This document shows positions 27,140 through 36,933 of a DNA stretch of 64,000 bases, piece by piece. A program made the position numbers and the translations under genes. Numbering within the stretch: the stretch's first letter is position 1; each line of letters opens with the position of its first letter. The notes beneath the pieces are model-generated. The model saw only the letters and a list, made by a program, of their open reading frames with translations. It made no database searches and was not told where the DNA came from. The stretch is from positions 1,470,501 through 1,534,500 of the forward strand of contig NZ_CP136684.1 in assembly GCF_032921865.1 (NCBI RefSeq), in the 5' to 3' direction. This stretch comes from Thalassospira lucentensis (GTDB lineage Bacteria > Pseudomonadota > Alphaproteobacteria > Rhodospirillales > Thalassospiraceae).

Positions 27140-29407
27140 TTAGCCGTGTTCGGCCTCGTGTGCGGCCAATGCAGCCAGATTGACAAGGTCGTTGACCGTA
27201 CTGCCCATCTGGGTGATCTGTGCCGGCTTCTCGAGCCCGATCATCACCGGACCAACAACCGTACCACCGCCGAGCTTATCCAGAAGCTTTGATGCTGTTG
27301 TCGCCGCATGAAGGGCCGGCATTACAAGCACGTTGGCCGGGCCGGAAAGGCGGCAGAATGGATAAAGCTTCAACAGTTCGGTATCAAGCGCCACATCCAC
27401 CGCAATATCACCATCGAACTCAAAGTCGACATTGCTGCGTTCAAGGATGCCAACCGCCTCGCGGATACGGTCCGTATCAGCACTCCAGGGGTTGCCAAAC
27501 GTCGAATGCGACACCATCGCCACGCGTGGCTCATGACCAAGCTGACGGGCTTTCTCGGCCGCCTGGATCGCAATCTCGGCAAGCTGCTCGGCATCAGGCA
27601 TGTTATGCACGCGCGTATCCGCAATAAACACGGTGCGGCCTTTGGCAATTGCAATCGAAAGACCCATCGGGATTTCACCCGGCTTGGCATCAATTACCGA
27701 ACTGATATCGGTAAAGCTGCGATGGAAGTTGCGCGTCAATCCGGTAATCAGGCCGTCCGCATCACCTTTTGCCACCATAACAGCGGCAAAGACGTTGCGC
27801 TTCTGGTTGACCATGCGCTGGCAATCACGCCACAGGAAACCTTTACGTTGCAGGCGGCCATACAGGAACTCGGCATATTCCTTGTTCTTGTGCGAAAGTG
27901 CCGCGTTGCTGATTTCAACGCCCTCAAGGCTTTCAATACCAAGCGATTTGGCCGATTCCGCGATCCGGTCCTCACGCCCGATCAGGATCGGGGTACCATA
28001 ACCGGAATTGCGATACGCCACAGCTGCCCGAATAACCGTTTCTTCTTCGCCCTCGGCAAAGGCGATACGTTTCGGATGCGCCCGTACATAGTCGGAAATC
28101 AGCTGCAGATGTGCCGCCGTCGGGTCAAGACGCCCGCGCAGCTGATTTTCATATTCGGCCATATCGATGATCGGGCGACGTGCCACACCGCTATCCATCG
28201 CGGCTTGCGCAACGGCCTTGGGCACCGCAATGATCAGACGCGGGTCAAACGGTGCAGGAATGATATATTCCGGACCATATTGCAGGCGACGACCGGAATA
28301 AGCCGCCGCAACCTCGTCAGGAACATCTTCACGCGCCAGCGACGCCACCGCGTGGGCCGCGGCAATTTTCATGTCTTCGTTGATTGTCGATGCCTGCACA
28401 TCAAGTGCACCGCGGAAGATATAGGGGAAACCAAGCACGTTATTGATCTGGTTGGCATAGTCCGAACGCCCGGTGGCACAGATCGCGTCATTGCGGATCG
28501 CAGCGACTTCTTCCGGGCTGATTTCCGGGTCCGGGTTTGCCATGGCAAAGATGATCGGCTGTTTGGCCATGCTTTTGACCATGGCTGCGGTAACCGCGCC
28601 CTTGACCGACAGGCCAAAGAACGCATCCGCCCCGTCCATTGCTTCTTCCAACGTGCGGGCATCTGTTTCGGCCGCGTGCGCCGATTTCCACTGGTTCATG
28701 CCGTCTTCACGGCCCTTGTAAATCACCCCGCGCGAATCGCACATGATGACGTTATCGGGGGTCACCCCCATGCTTTTGACCAGTTCGCAACATGCGATGG
28801 CCGCAGCACCCGCACCGTTGATGACCAACTTGATGTCTTTAAGCTTGCGCCCTGTCAGGTCACAGGCATTGATCAGGCCGGATGCGGCAATAATTGCTGT
28901 ACCATGCTGGTCATCATGGAAGACCGGAATATCCATCAGTTCGCGCAGACGTTGCTCGATGATGAAGCATTCCGGGGCCTTGATGTCTTCAAGGTTGATC
29001 CCGCCAAACGACGCGCCAAGGAAGCGCACGCAATTGACGAACTCGTCGACGTCTTCGGTAGATACCTCTAGGTCAAAACCGTCAACATCGGCAAAACGCT
29101 TGAACAGGACCGCCTTGCCTTCCATTACCGGCTTGGATGCCAGCGCACCCAGATTGCCAAGTCCCAGAACGGCCGTACCGTTCGAGATTACGGCGACAAT
29201 ATTGCCCTTGGACGTATAGTCATAGGCCGTCGCCGGGTTCTTGGCAATTTCGAGGCATGGCACCGCCACACCTGGTGAATAGGCAAGTGAAAGATCGCGC
29301 TGTGTGGTCAGCGGCTTCGACGGAGTGATTTCGATTTTTCCGGGGCGGCCACTTGAATGAAACAGCAGCGCTTCACGGTCACGAACCTTGATTTCTGAAT
29401 CTGACAT
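27140..29407 (-). CDS. maeB: NADP-dependent malic enzyme (MaeB type, malic + PTA-like domain)
   Basis: 755 residues. The malic N-domain (about 15-150) contains SLAYSPGVAVPCLEIAKNP and FHDDQHGTAII, the NAD(P)-binding domain (about 160-400) has VINGAGAAAIACCEL, and a phosphotransacetylase-like domain fills about 425-750 (ARKL-type region, MGLSIAIAKG). It decarboxylates malate to pyruvate and makes NADPH; the PTA-like part is regulatory and usually inactive. It is monocistronic. About 190 bp upstream to the next terminator contain no gene. Confidence 0.95.
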   Translation of the reverse strand: MSDSEIKVRDREALLFHSSGRPGKIEITPSKPLTTQRDLSLAYSPGVAVPCLEIAKNPATAYDYTSKGNIVAVISNGTAVLGLGNLGALASKPVMEGKAVLFKRFADVDGFDLEVSTEDVDEFVNCVRFLGASFGGINLEDIKAPECFIIEQRLRELMDIPVFHDDQHGTAIIAASGLINACDLTGRKLKDIKLVINGAGAAAIACCELVKSMGVTPDNVIMCDSRGVIYKGREDGMNQWKSAHAAETDARTLEEAMDGADAFFGLSVKGAVTAAMVKSMAKQPIIFAMANPDPEISPEEVAAIRNDAICATGRSDYANQINNVLGFPYIFRGALDVQASTINEDMKIAAAHAVASLAREDVPDEVAAAYSGRRLQYGPEYIIPAPFDPRLIIAVPKAVAQAAMDSGVARRPIIDMAEYENQLRGRLDPTAAHLQLISDYVRAHPKRIAFAEGEEETVIRAAVAYRNSGYGTPILIGREDRIAESAKSLGIESLEGVEISNAALSHKNKEYAEFLYGRLQRKGFLWRDCQRMVNQKRNVFAAVMVAKGDADGLITGLTRNFHRSFTDISSVIDAKPGEIPMGLSIAIAKGRTVFIADTRVHNMPDAEQLAEIAIQAAEKARQLGHEPRVAMVSHSTFGNPWSADTDRIREAVGILERSNVDFEFDGDIAVDVALDTELLKLYPFCRLSGPANVLVMPALHAATTASKLLDKLGGGTVVGPVMIGLEKPAQITQMGSTVNDLVNLAALAAHEAEHG

Positions 29408-29590
29408 GTATTTTCACTGACGCTTGCGTGGTGGGTTGGAAAGCGGTGAGGACCTGTATTCTGTGTTCCGGCAATCAGGTGTGGAGCCATCCCGCCGGAC
29501 CGCCCAATAAATCAGGCTTCGCGCCCCGGGTCAAAGGTGACGTTAACGGTAACCGAAAAATTACGTAGCGTTTTCCGTATGTTGCAGCGC

Positions 29591-29620
29591 AAAAAAGCCC
29601 CTGACAGTGGTCAGGGGCTT
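29591..29620 (-). terminator. Rho-independent terminator of the DUF3892 gene
   Basis: Perfect 11-bp stem AAGCCCCTGAC/GTCAGGGGCTT with a 4-nt loop, followed on the minus strand by T6. It lies 15 bp beyond the DUF3892 stop codon. Confidence 0.9.
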
Positions 29621-29635
29621 AATCAGTTGTCAGTT

Positions 29636-29941
29636 TCAAGGGCAAGTAGGCAAACTCAGAAGATTGTTAGGTTGGTCGCCGTCTGCCTCAGTCTTAAGGT
29701 ATTTGTTACCATATCGACTTGTCGCGATGACTACGTTCACTGATCGACCAGATTGGTGAACATAAAAACGGTATTTCCCGCTTTCGATGCCAGAAATTGC
29801 ATCAACTTGTGTCAACTTCCATCGCGTACCATTTGGGTTAATGCCACCCACATGTGTGATCCTCTCATGAGGATCATACCGATCTGTTTTCACGATGCAC
29901 TGTACTTGAGCTGTTATTGTACTAGCCTTACTCATAGTCAT
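29636..29941 (-). CDS. DUF3892 domain-containing protein
   Basis: 101 residues. Features typical of DUF3892 are the early VQCIVKTDRYDPHERITHVG, the G-x-x-W pattern, ISGIESGKYRFYVHQSGR, and the C-terminal KYLKTEADGDQPNNLLSLP. Function unknown; the family is scattered and often found in variable regions. AGGAG 8 bp upstream selects the ATG at 29941. Lower GC than its neighbours and isolation within an AT-rich stretch suggest possible transfer. Confidence 0.85.
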   Translation of the reverse strand: MTMSKASTITAQVQCIVKTDRYDPHERITHVGGINPNGTRWKLTQVDAISGIESGKYRFYVHQSGRSVNVVIATSRYGNKYLKTEADGDQPNNLLSLPTCP

Positions 29942-29976
29942 GACAAAACTCCTGTTGCCTAAAACCAGAGACAGCC

Positions 29977-30005
29977 TTGACCAAGGTAAATAAGATTCCT
30001 AGTAT
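29977..30005 (+). promoter_or_regulatory. Promoter-like -35/-10 for a candidate small RNA
   Basis: TTGACC (29977-29982), a 17-bp spacer, TAGTAT (30000-30005). No start codon with a good reading frame follows before the terminator, so the transcript would be non-coding. It is divergent from the DUF3892 gene. Confidence 0.45.
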
Positions 30006-30011
30006 GAACCT

Positions 30012-30100
30012 TGTTAGTACATACCTTGCCGTGCGGCAGTCTCAGCTGTTGCACGGATTATGTCAAAGAGCCGAGATGCCGCCAGCATTTCGGCTCTTTT
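30012..30100 (+). ncRNA. Candidate small RNA (about 90 nt)
   Basis: Bounded by a promoter-like pair upstream and a strong intrinsic terminator. Within it CCGTGC and GCACGG can pair to form a stem over a 16-nt loop, and the 3' part is the terminator hairpin. No match to a known RNA family (SRP RNA, 6S, tmRNA pieces, RNase P) was recognised. Existence is inferred from signals only. Confidence 0.4.
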
Positions 30101-30102
30101 CA
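30065..30102 (+). terminator. Strong intrinsic terminator (bidirectional potential)
   Basis: Long stem: AAGAGCCGA (30066-30074) with TCGGCTCTT (30090-30098), continued by GATGC with GCATT around CGCCA, then a T-rich end. No protein gene ends here on the plus strand. Confidence 0.8.
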
Positions 30103-30172
30103 TTTACAGGATTCCACTGCAAACCATCTACATCAAGTTATTTTTGATTCAAGTCGATACTACATGTTGTAT

Positions 30173-30195
30173 GCAACGAAAATCGTTGCTTTTTT
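30173..30195 (+). terminator. Orphan intrinsic terminator
   Basis: Perfect 7-bp stem GCAACGA/TCGTTGC with an AAA loop, followed by six T on the plus strand. No plus-strand gene precedes it apart from the candidate RNA. Confidence 0.75.
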
Positions 30196-30309
30196 GTGCA
30201 TTAACAGGAATAAGATCCTTTATTTTAGAACAAAACATGATCAACATGCATGGTGGAATCAGCTATCCTTCCTGTGCGCTCTGACATAAATCGAGCCGAC
30301 TCGAAATCT

Positions 30310-30828
30310 TCATGATTGGTGCAGGTGGATATTTTCCGCACCATGTTTTTTCAGGATTGCGGTCGCCTTGGCTTCTGCATCGTCCTTGTCGGGATCAATC
30401 CGCACCCAAAGGATTACAGAACCGGCATTGATCGCACGTGCGAAATCCTCGGTATGCGGAGTGGATGTCACTTCTTCGATAAATTCTCGCAGTGCTACTG
30501 CGCCCACACCGGCACCAATCGCAAGTGCCACCGGCGCGGTTGCCGCCCCGCCAAACAGCGCAATGGCTCCCGATGCCACCAGCGGCACCTCATATTTCGC
30601 TTCACCGACCAGTGCGGTCAGCACATCGGACCAGGACCGACCATCCGCCCCGGCAACATCGATCGATTCATGGGAACTTAAAACCGACAGATCCGTGCGC
30701 GAAAATCCGCTGTCGCGCAATTCCCGAACCGCGGCATCAAAGCTGTCTTTTGTTTCGAACAATCCAACCAGTTCCGGTGCCTGACGGGTCGCTTGGTCTG
30801 CTGCCATCTTCTTAGTCTCCTTGGTCAC
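30310..30828 (-). CDS. YflT/GsiB-like stress protein (general stress domain)
   Basis: 172 residues. LVGLFETKDSFDAAVRELRD followed by GFSRTDLSVLSS resembles the general-stress protein 17M (YflT-type) domain. The middle is a Gly/Ala-rich hydrophobic helix pair (about 85-115, VASGAIALFGGAATAPVALA), as in soluble proteins with a glycine-zipper segment. The C-terminus SVILWVRIDPDKDDAEAKAT is a small ferredoxin-like half. The exact function is unknown. It is divergent from mutS (163 bp between starts). Confidence 0.7.
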   Translation of the reverse strand: MTKETKKMAADQATRQAPELVGLFETKDSFDAAVRELRDSGFSRTDLSVLSSHESIDVAGADGRSWSDVLTALVGEAKYEVPLVASGAIALFGGAATAPVALAIGAGVGAVALREFIEEVTSTPHTEDFARAINAGSVILWVRIDPDKDDAEAKATAILKKHGAENIHLHQS

Positions 30829-30991
30829 TGGTCAAAGGACGGCAAATCAGCGATGATCGCGCTGCTTTGCTGCCTGCGTATCTTAACATATTTTACAGAA
30901 AATCAGGCATTGCAATGGCATAGGTCAAAAACGGCTACCGGGCCGTTTCATCCCCTCGTCAATGCCTTCAGGGTTTGCTATCACACTCGTC

Positions 30992-33715
30992 ATGAACAAT
31001 ATTGCCGATCCTTCCGATACCAAAACCGTCCCACTTTCGTTCGATACCGAAGGTGCGACCCCGATGATGATGCAGTTCCTTGAAATAAAGGAACAGTATC
31101 AGGACTGCCTTCTGTTTTACCGGATGGGCGACTTTTACGAGCTGTTCTTCGACGATGCCGTGAAAGCGGCCGAGGCGCTCGATATCGCACTGACAAAACG
31201 CGGCAAGCACCAGGGTAACGAAATTCCCATGGCCGGTGTTCCGGTCCACAGTCACGAAACCTATTTGCAGCGTCTGATCCGCAAAGGTTTCCGTGTGGCT
31301 GTTTGCGAACAGATGGAAGACCCGGCCGAAGCTAAAAAACGCGGTGCCAAATCCGTTGTCAAACGCGGTGTCGTTCGTTTGATCACGCCTGGTACCCTTA
31401 CCGAAGACAGTCTTCTGGATGCGCGACGCCATAACTATCTGGCCGCTGTATCTGAGGTCCGCGGTAAAGTCGGTCTGGCGTGGCTTGATATGTCGACTGG
31501 CGATTTTTACGTTCAACCCTGCGATATGGGGGGGCTTCCGGCTGCACTGGCACGTCTTGACGCGGGTGAACTTCTGATATCGGACAAACTTCTGAACCGT
31601 TCGGAAATGTTCGATATCTATGCTGAATATAAAAACATTATTACCCCGCAGCCCGCATCGCGCTTTGATGCCGAAAATGCCCAGTTGCGCCTGAAGAAAC
31701 TTTATGAAGTCGCCGCACTTGATGCATTTGGCGGCTTTGAAGTTGCCGAACTTTCCGCTGCCGGTGCCCTGATCGATTATGTCGATCTGACCCAGAAGGG
31801 CCAGATGCCGCGCCTTTCCCCGCCGCAACGCATGGCTGCGGGTGCCGCGATGGAAATCGATGCCGCCACCCGGCGGTCGCTGGAACTGACCCAGACCCAA
31901 TCAGGCGAACGCAAGGGATCGCTTCTTTCGGTCATCGACCGTACCCGGACTGGCGCCGGGGCTCGCTTGCTGGCTGCCCGCCTGTCCGCACCGCTGACCG
32001 ATGCGAGCACGATCAATAAACGTCTTGATCTGGTTTCATATTTCCATGATCGCGATGCCCTGCGGTCCGATTTGCGGTCCGCCCTCGGCGAATGCCCCGA
32101 TATTGAACGTGCGCTGTCGCGTCTTTCGGTAGGCCGTGGCGGCCCGCGCGACCTTGCTGCGATGCGCGATGGCCTGGCCTGTGCCTTTGCAATTGGCAAC
32201 CTTCTGCACAAGCCCGATGGCGGCAATGACGGGCTAACGACCCAGCCTGCTGCACTTGTCGATCATCTGACCGATATGGGCCATCACGGCGATCTGGTTG
32301 ATTTGCTGCGCCGGTCGCTCAGCGAGAATCTGCCGCTGCTGGCACGTGACGGCGGCTTTATAGCGGGCGGCTATCACCCACCGCTTGATGAACTGCGCAT
32401 GCTTTCAAGCGAAAGCAAAAAGCTGATCGCCAATCTTCAAGCCCGCTATACCGAACAAACGGCCATCACCAGCCTTAAGGTCAAGCACAACAACGTCCTT
32501 GGCTACTTCATCGAAGTACCGGCCAAGCAGGCCGACCGGATGATGGAAATCGATGAATTTATTCATCGCCAGACCATGGCTAATGCGGTCCGTTTTACCA
32601 CAGTCGAGTTATCCGAACTCGAAAGCAAGGTTTCCAAGGCCGGGGATCAGGCGCTTGCGCTTGAACTTGAACTGTTTGACACACTGGTCTCAAATGTACT
32701 TGAACATGCCGATGCCATTGCCCTCTGCGCGCAGGCGCTGGCCGGACTTGATGTGTCGGCCGCCTTGGCCGAACTGGCGCGTGATCAGGGATGCATCCGC
32801 CCGACCATTGATGACAGCCTTGCCTTTGATATTCGTGGTGGTCGCCATCCGGTGGTGGAAGCCGCCCTGCGCGAAAATGGCGACAGCCCCTTTGTCGCCA
32901 ATGACTGCCGCCTTGAAGGCGAACAAAGCCTGTGGCTGATTACTGGCCCTAACATGGCCGGTAAATCGACTTTCCTGCGGCAGAATGCCCTGATCGCGGT
33001 TCTGGCCCAAATCGGTGCCTTTGTGCCCGCTGAAACCGCCCATATCGGTGTGATTGACCGGCTGTTTTCGCGCGTCGGGGCAGCGGATGATCTGGCGCGT
33101 GGCCGGTCGACCTTCATGGTTGAAATGGTCGAAACCGCCGCCATCCTTAATCAGGCATCCGATCGTTCACTGGTGATCCTTGATGAAATCGGGCGCGGCA
33201 CGGCAACATTTGATGGTTTGTCGATTGCCTGGGCGGTTGTCGAAAATCTGCATGAGGTCAATAAATGTCGCGGCCTTTTCGCAACTCACTATCATGAACT
33301 GACAGCCCTTGCCGCCAAGCTCGCCCATCTGTCCTGTCACACAATGCTGATCAAGGAATGGCAGGGCGAAGTCGTCTTCCTCCACGAAGTTGGCGCGGGC
33401 AGTGCGGATCGGTCTTATGGCATTCATGTCGCCCAGCTTGCTGGCCTGCCCAAACCGGTAATCAAACGCGCCGAACAGGTGCTTAAGACCCTTGAAAAGG
33501 GCGAACAGGGCGGTGCCGTTTCAAAACTGGCTGACGATCTGCCGCTTTTTGCTGCCGCGATTGAGCAGGTTAAACAGGAAGAAAAAGTCAAAACCCCGGC
33601 ATTATCGCCGGTACAGAAGGCTCTTCTGGACGCGGTGGGTGAAATCGATCCCGACAACATGACCCCACGCGAAGCCCTTGACGCGCTATATCGTTTGCGT
33701 GCCATGCGCGATTGA
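30992..33715 (+). CDS. mutS: DNA mismatch repair protein MutS
   Basis: 907 residues from ATG 30992; a frame opening 30 bp earlier adds only non-conserved residues. The mismatch-reading F48-x-E50 lies in GDFYELF, the clamp and lever domains occupy the middle, and the ATPase has Walker [11 protein letters not shown] (about 651) and DEIGRGT (about 731). MutS binds mismatches and recruits MutL. A terminator follows, so it is probably transcribed alone. Confidence 0.98.
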   Translation: MNNIADPSDTKTVPLSFDTEGATPMMMQFLEIKEQYQDCLLFYRMGDFYELFFDDAVKAAEALDIALTKRGKHQGNEIPMAGVPVHSHETYLQRLIRKGFRVAVCEQMEDPAEAKKRGAKSVVKRGVVRLITPGTLTEDSLLDARRHNYLAAVSEVRGKVGLAWLDMSTGDFYVQPCDMGGLPAALARLDAGELLISDKLLNRSEMFDIYAEYKNIITPQPASRFDAENAQLRLKKLYEVAALDAFGGFEVAELSAAGALIDYVDLTQKGQMPRLSPPQRMAAGAAMEIDAATRRSLELTQTQSGERKGSLLSVIDRTRTGAGARLLAARLSAPLTDASTINKRLDLVSYFHDRDALRSDLRSALGECPDIERALSRLSVGRGGPRDLAAMRDGLACAFAIGNLLHKPDGGNDGLTTQPAALVDHLTDMGHHGDLVDLLRRSLSENLPLLARDGGFIAGGYHPPLDELRMLSSESKKLIANLQARYTEQTAITSLKVKHNNVLGYFIEVPAKQADRMMEIDEFIHRQTMANAVRFTTVELSELESKVSKAGDQALALELELFDTLVSNVLEHADAIALCAQALAGLDVSAALAELARDQGCIRPTIDDSLAFDIRGGRHPVVEAALRENGDSPFVANDCRLEGEQSLWLITGPNMAGKSTFLRQNALIAVLAQIGAFVPAETAHIGVIDRLFSRVGAADDLARGRSTFMVEMVETAAILNQASDRSLVILDEIGRGTATFDGLSIAWAVVENLHEVNKCRGLFATHYHELTALAAKLAHLSCHTMLIKEWQGEVVFLHEVGAGSADRSYGIHVAQLAGLPKPVIKRAEQVLKTLEKGEQGGAVSKLADDLPLFAAAIEQVKQEEKVKTPALSPVQKALLDAVGEIDPDNMTPREALDALYRLRAMRD

Positions 33716-33753
33716 TTCCGGGTCGCCCGAAAATAACGGTCGGTCATCGCATT

Positions 33754-33802
33754 AAAAGCAGGCACTTTGCCCTTATATCAGGCAAGTGCCTGTTTGCTTT
33801 TT
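33754..33802 (+). terminator. Rho-independent terminator after mutS
   Basis: AGGCACTTTGCC pairs with GGCAAGTGCCT (one bulged T) around CTTATATCA, followed by GTTTGCTTTTT. Confidence 0.85.
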
Positions 33803-33943
33803 GATGCTACACTCTCTGGAGGGCCGCTTGCGACTGGCATTGGCAATACGGCATGCCATATGCATTGGGACATGCCCAAAGGGCAACCTGCCTATTAAGA
33901 TCTAACTGGCCAAACCAGACCCGACCCAAGGAAACCGCTTCAA

Positions 33944-36697
33944 GTGACGTATAGAATCAAGAAACAGCGCGAAATCATCGACCGCCGCAAAATCTTTGCC
34001 GAGCTTGAGTCCATCGCTGCCAATGCAGAGCTGACATCCTTCAAACAGCGTGCAGAAATCCTCAAACGCCTCAAAACCGTTCTTGAAGAAGGCCGTAAGG
34101 TCATTCGTGCCCGCTTCGAAGAAACCAATTCCGGGCAGGACGCGGTATTCTCCAACAGCTTCCTGATCGATCAGATCGTGCGTTTGATCCACGATTTCGC
34201 CCTGAAATTCGTCTATCCTCTGCACAATCCAACCAATGAACAACGCATGGCGGTTGTCGCAGTTGGCGGTTACGGTCGCGGCGATATGGCGCCGCAATCC
34301 GATGTCGATATCTTGTTTCTGTTTCCCTACAAACAAACCGCGCATGGCGAACAGGTTGTCGAATACATCCTTTATATGCTTTGGGATCTGGGGCTTAAGG
34401 TCGGTCATGCCACCCGTTCGATCGATGATTGCCTGCGCATGGGCAAACAGGACATCACCATCCGCACAAACCTGCTTGAAAGCCGGTTCGTGTGGGCGGA
34501 TGAGGATGTCTATAAAACCTTCCGCACCCGATTCATGGAAGAACTGGTCAAGGGCACCGGGCTTGAATTCATCGAAGGCAAACTGAACGAGCGCGATGAA
34601 CGCCATATCCGCATGGGTGACTCACGTTATGTCGTTGAACCCAATGTCAAGGATGGGAAGGGTGGCCTTCGCGATCTTCATACACTGTTCTGGATTGGCA
34701 AATACCTTTACCGCGTCAGCAACCCGCTTGAACTGGTCGACCTCAAGGTGCTGACCCGCAAGGAAGCACAAGGATTTCTGAAAGCACAAAACTTCCTGTG
34801 GTCGGTGCGCTGCTGGCTGCACTACCTGACCGGGCGTGAAGAAGACCGCCTGACATTTGATATGCAGCGCGATATTGCCGATAAGCTTGGCTATACCGAT
34901 CATGCCGGCGCGTCAGGCGTCGAACGCTTCATGAAACACTATTATCTGATGGTGAAGCATGTCGGCAACCTAACCCGCATCTTCTGTGCTGCCCTTGAAG
35001 AACGTCATCAACGCAAACCCCTGATTCGCTTTCCGGCCCGCTTCTTTGGCAGCAAGGAAGTCGACGGTTTTCAGCTACGCAATGATCGCCTGACGGTCGA
35101 TAGCCTCGAAACCCTTCAAAATGATCCGATCCAGATTTTGCGCCTGTTTCTTGTCGCCCATCAGAACGGGGTTGGCATTCACCCCGAAACACTGCGATGG
35201 GTGACGCAAAGTCTGAAACTAGTTGATCACAAGCTGCAAAAAGATCCGGCCGCAAACGAGGTCTTCCTTGAAATCCTCACCCACCGCGATACCCCGGATA
35301 TCCCGCTTCGCAAAATGAACGAGGCTGGATTGCTGGGCCGCTTCATCCCGGATTTCGGTCGTGTCGTTGCCCAGATGCAATATGACATGTACCACACCTA
35401 TACGGTGGACGAGCATACCATCCGTGCGATTGGCATATTGAACCAGATCGAACGTGGCGAGCTGGCCGAAGAAGCCCCGGTTGCAACCCGCATCATGGAA
35501 AAGGTGATTTCACGTCGCGTACTTTATGTCGCGGTATTACTCCATGATATAGCCAAAGGCCGGGGCGGTGATCATTCCGAACTCGGTGCCGAAGTCGCCG
35601 AAAAGCTTTGCCCGCGTCTTGGTCTGTCGCCTGCTGATACCGAAACCGTCGCATGGCTGGTTAAGGCCCATCTGTGGATGAGCCTGACCGCATTCAAGCG
35701 CGATCTGAACGATCCGACTACCATTCGCGCCTTTGCCGATCTGGTCCAGTCACAGGAACGGTTGCGTTTGTTGCTGTGCCTCACGGTTGCCGATATCCGA
35801 GCAGTAGGTCCGAATGTCTGGAATGGGTGGAAAGCGACGCTCCTACGCGAACTTTTCTATGCCACCGATGATCTGCTTTCGGGTGGCCTGAATGCCGACA
35901 GTCGCGATTCGCGCGTCGCGCGCGCCCAGCAGGAATTGCGTGATGCCCTTACCGCACCCGGTTCTGACTGGTCAGAACAGGATGTCGAGGATTTCATTGA
36001 TCGCGGCTATCCTTCCTACTGGCTCAGTTTTGATACCGAAACCCATGTGCGTCATGCCCATCTGACCCGTGATGCCAAAGCAAGCGGGGCGGACATCACC
36101 GTCGATATGCGTATCGAAACCGACATCGACGCCACCGAAATTATTGTTCACACCACCGACCATCCTGGCCTGTTTTCCCAGATTGCCGGGTCGATGGCGC
36201 TTTGCGGGGCCAACGTTGTCGATGCCAAAATCCTGACCCTTGCCGATGGCATGGCACTTGATACCTTCTTTATTCAGGATACCAATGGCGAGGCATTTAA
36301 CGACAAAGCCAAGCTCGAAAAACTGCGCGAAACGCTTGAACAGGTGATTTCGGGTCGTCTGCGTCCCAGTCAGGAAATCGAACGCCGCCAGATCAAGGAT
36401 AACAAGCACCGCACGGCAGTCTTCAAGGTCGAGCCAAATGTCATCATCGATAACAAGGCCAGCCGCACCCACACCGTGATCGAAATCACCGCGCGTGACC
36501 GGCAAGGTCTGCTTTACGATGTCACCCGCACATTGCGCGATTTGTCGCTGCAAATCGCTTCAGCCCGTATTTCAACCTTTGGCGAACGCGCGGTTGACGT
36601 TTTCTACGTCAAGGATGTGTTTGGTTTGAAAATTGACAGCCGCACCAAGTTTCTGCAGGTCAAGGAAACCCTGACACAGACATTGGAAAACGGCTGA
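33944..36697 (+). CDS. glnD: [Protein-PII] uridylyltransferase/uridylyl-removing enzyme
   Basis: 917 residues. The nucleotidyltransferase site is in GRGDMAPQSDVDILFLFP (about 110-125), the GlnD PII-uridylyltransferase region follows, the HD hydrolase is at about 531-545 (LLHDIAKGRGGDHSELG), and two C-terminal ACT domains begin near 726 and 845. It senses glutamine and adds or removes UMP on PII, setting nitrogen status. The start is a GTG with AAGGAAA upstream. The stop codon lies at the foot of a large hairpin region. rpoN, which often drives PII-controlled genes, is also in this window. Confidence 0.97.
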   Translation: MTYRIKKQREIIDRRKIFAELESIAANAELTSFKQRAEILKRLKTVLEEGRKVIRARFEETNSGQDAVFSNSFLIDQIVRLIHDFALKFVYPLHNPTNEQRMAVVAVGGYGRGDMAPQSDVDILFLFPYKQTAHGEQVVEYILYMLWDLGLKVGHATRSIDDCLRMGKQDITIRTNLLESRFVWADEDVYKTFRTRFMEELVKGTGLEFIEGKLNERDERHIRMGDSRYVVEPNVKDGKGGLRDLHTLFWIGKYLYRVSNPLELVDLKVLTRKEAQGFLKAQNFLWSVRCWLHYLTGREEDRLTFDMQRDIADKLGYTDHAGASGVERFMKHYYLMVKHVGNLTRIFCAALEERHQRKPLIRFPARFFGSKEVDGFQLRNDRLTVDSLETLQNDPIQILRLFLVAHQNGVGIHPETLRWVTQSLKLVDHKLQKDPAANEVFLEILTHRDTPDIPLRKMNEAGLLGRFIPDFGRVVAQMQYDMYHTYTVDEHTIRAIGILNQIERGELAEEAPVATRIMEKVISRRVLYVAVLLHDIAKGRGGDHSELGAEVAEKLCPRLGLSPADTETVAWLVKAHLWMSLTAFKRDLNDPTTIRAFADLVQSQERLRLLLCLTVADIRAVGPNVWNGWKATLLRELFYATDDLLSGGLNADSRDSRVARAQQELRDALTAPGSDWSEQDVEDFIDRGYPSYWLSFDTETHVRHAHLTRDAKASGADITVDMRIETDIDATEIIVHTTDHPGLFSQIAGSMALCGANVVDAKILTLADGMALDTFFIQDTNGEAFNDKAKLEKLRETLEQVISGRLRPSQEIERRQIKDNKHRTAVFKVEPNVIIDNKASRTHTVIEITARDRQGLLYDVTRTLRDLSLQIASARISTFGERAVDVFYVKDVFGLKIDSRTKFLQVKETLTQTLENG

Positions 36698-36719
36698 ACA
36701 CGATCCCGAAAACACAAAA

Positions 36720-36775
36720 CCCCCGCCCCTGCGATTGGCCAAACGCCAAATCGCCCCGGCGGGGATCCGTGTTCA
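36720..36775 (+). terminator. Compound hairpin after glnD
   Basis: Nested stems: CCCCGCC with GGCGGGG, and inner GCGATTGGC with GCCAAATCGC (one bulge). An outer arm TGAACACGATCCC (36695-36707), overlapping the glnD stop codon, can pair with GGGATCCGTGTTCA (36762-36775). No T-tract follows, so its terminator role is uncertain; it could protect the glnD 3' end. Confidence 0.5.
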
Positions 36776-36823
36776 ATGGCGCAAGCGCCATGATCGAATT
36801 CTGTTTTGTATCGGAAGTTTGAA

Positions 36824-36933
36824 CGGACGAGGGCTGGTCGGTCCTGAAACCTGATGTTATGGCCTGTTGTCCCGTAACATCATATTCCTCGGAGTGCAGC
36901 AGGTTGAGGTGGAGCGCCTTTATCCCTCGTCCG
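36824..36933 (+). ncRNA. Candidate structured RNA between glnD and murJ
   Basis: A perfect 10-bp stem CGGACGAGGG (36824-36833)/CCCTCGTCCG (36924-36933) closes a 90-nt interior. Inside, AACCTG (848-853) can pair with CAGGTT (900-905), and GATGTTA (853-859) with TAACATC (875-881). The layout, a closing stem, two-sided bubble and apical stems, superficially resembles 6S RNA, but no family motif was confirmed. Strand is assumed from the neighbouring genes; the alternative is a leader of murJ, although 310 nt separate it from that start. Confidence 0.4.

Larger units (their letters stand above)
29942..30309. other. AT-rich intergenic islet
   Basis: 368 bp with no credible protein gene. It contains a promoter-like pair at 29977-30005, a candidate structured RNA ending in a strong hairpin at 30065-30102, and another hairpin with T6 at 30173-30195, all oriented on the plus strand. 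Confidence 0.6.

Noticed and set aside
27308-29071. 587-codon plus-strand frame opposite maeB
   Set aside because: Shadow frame of the high-scoring maeB gene; composition (His/Arg-rich) is typical of antisense artefacts.
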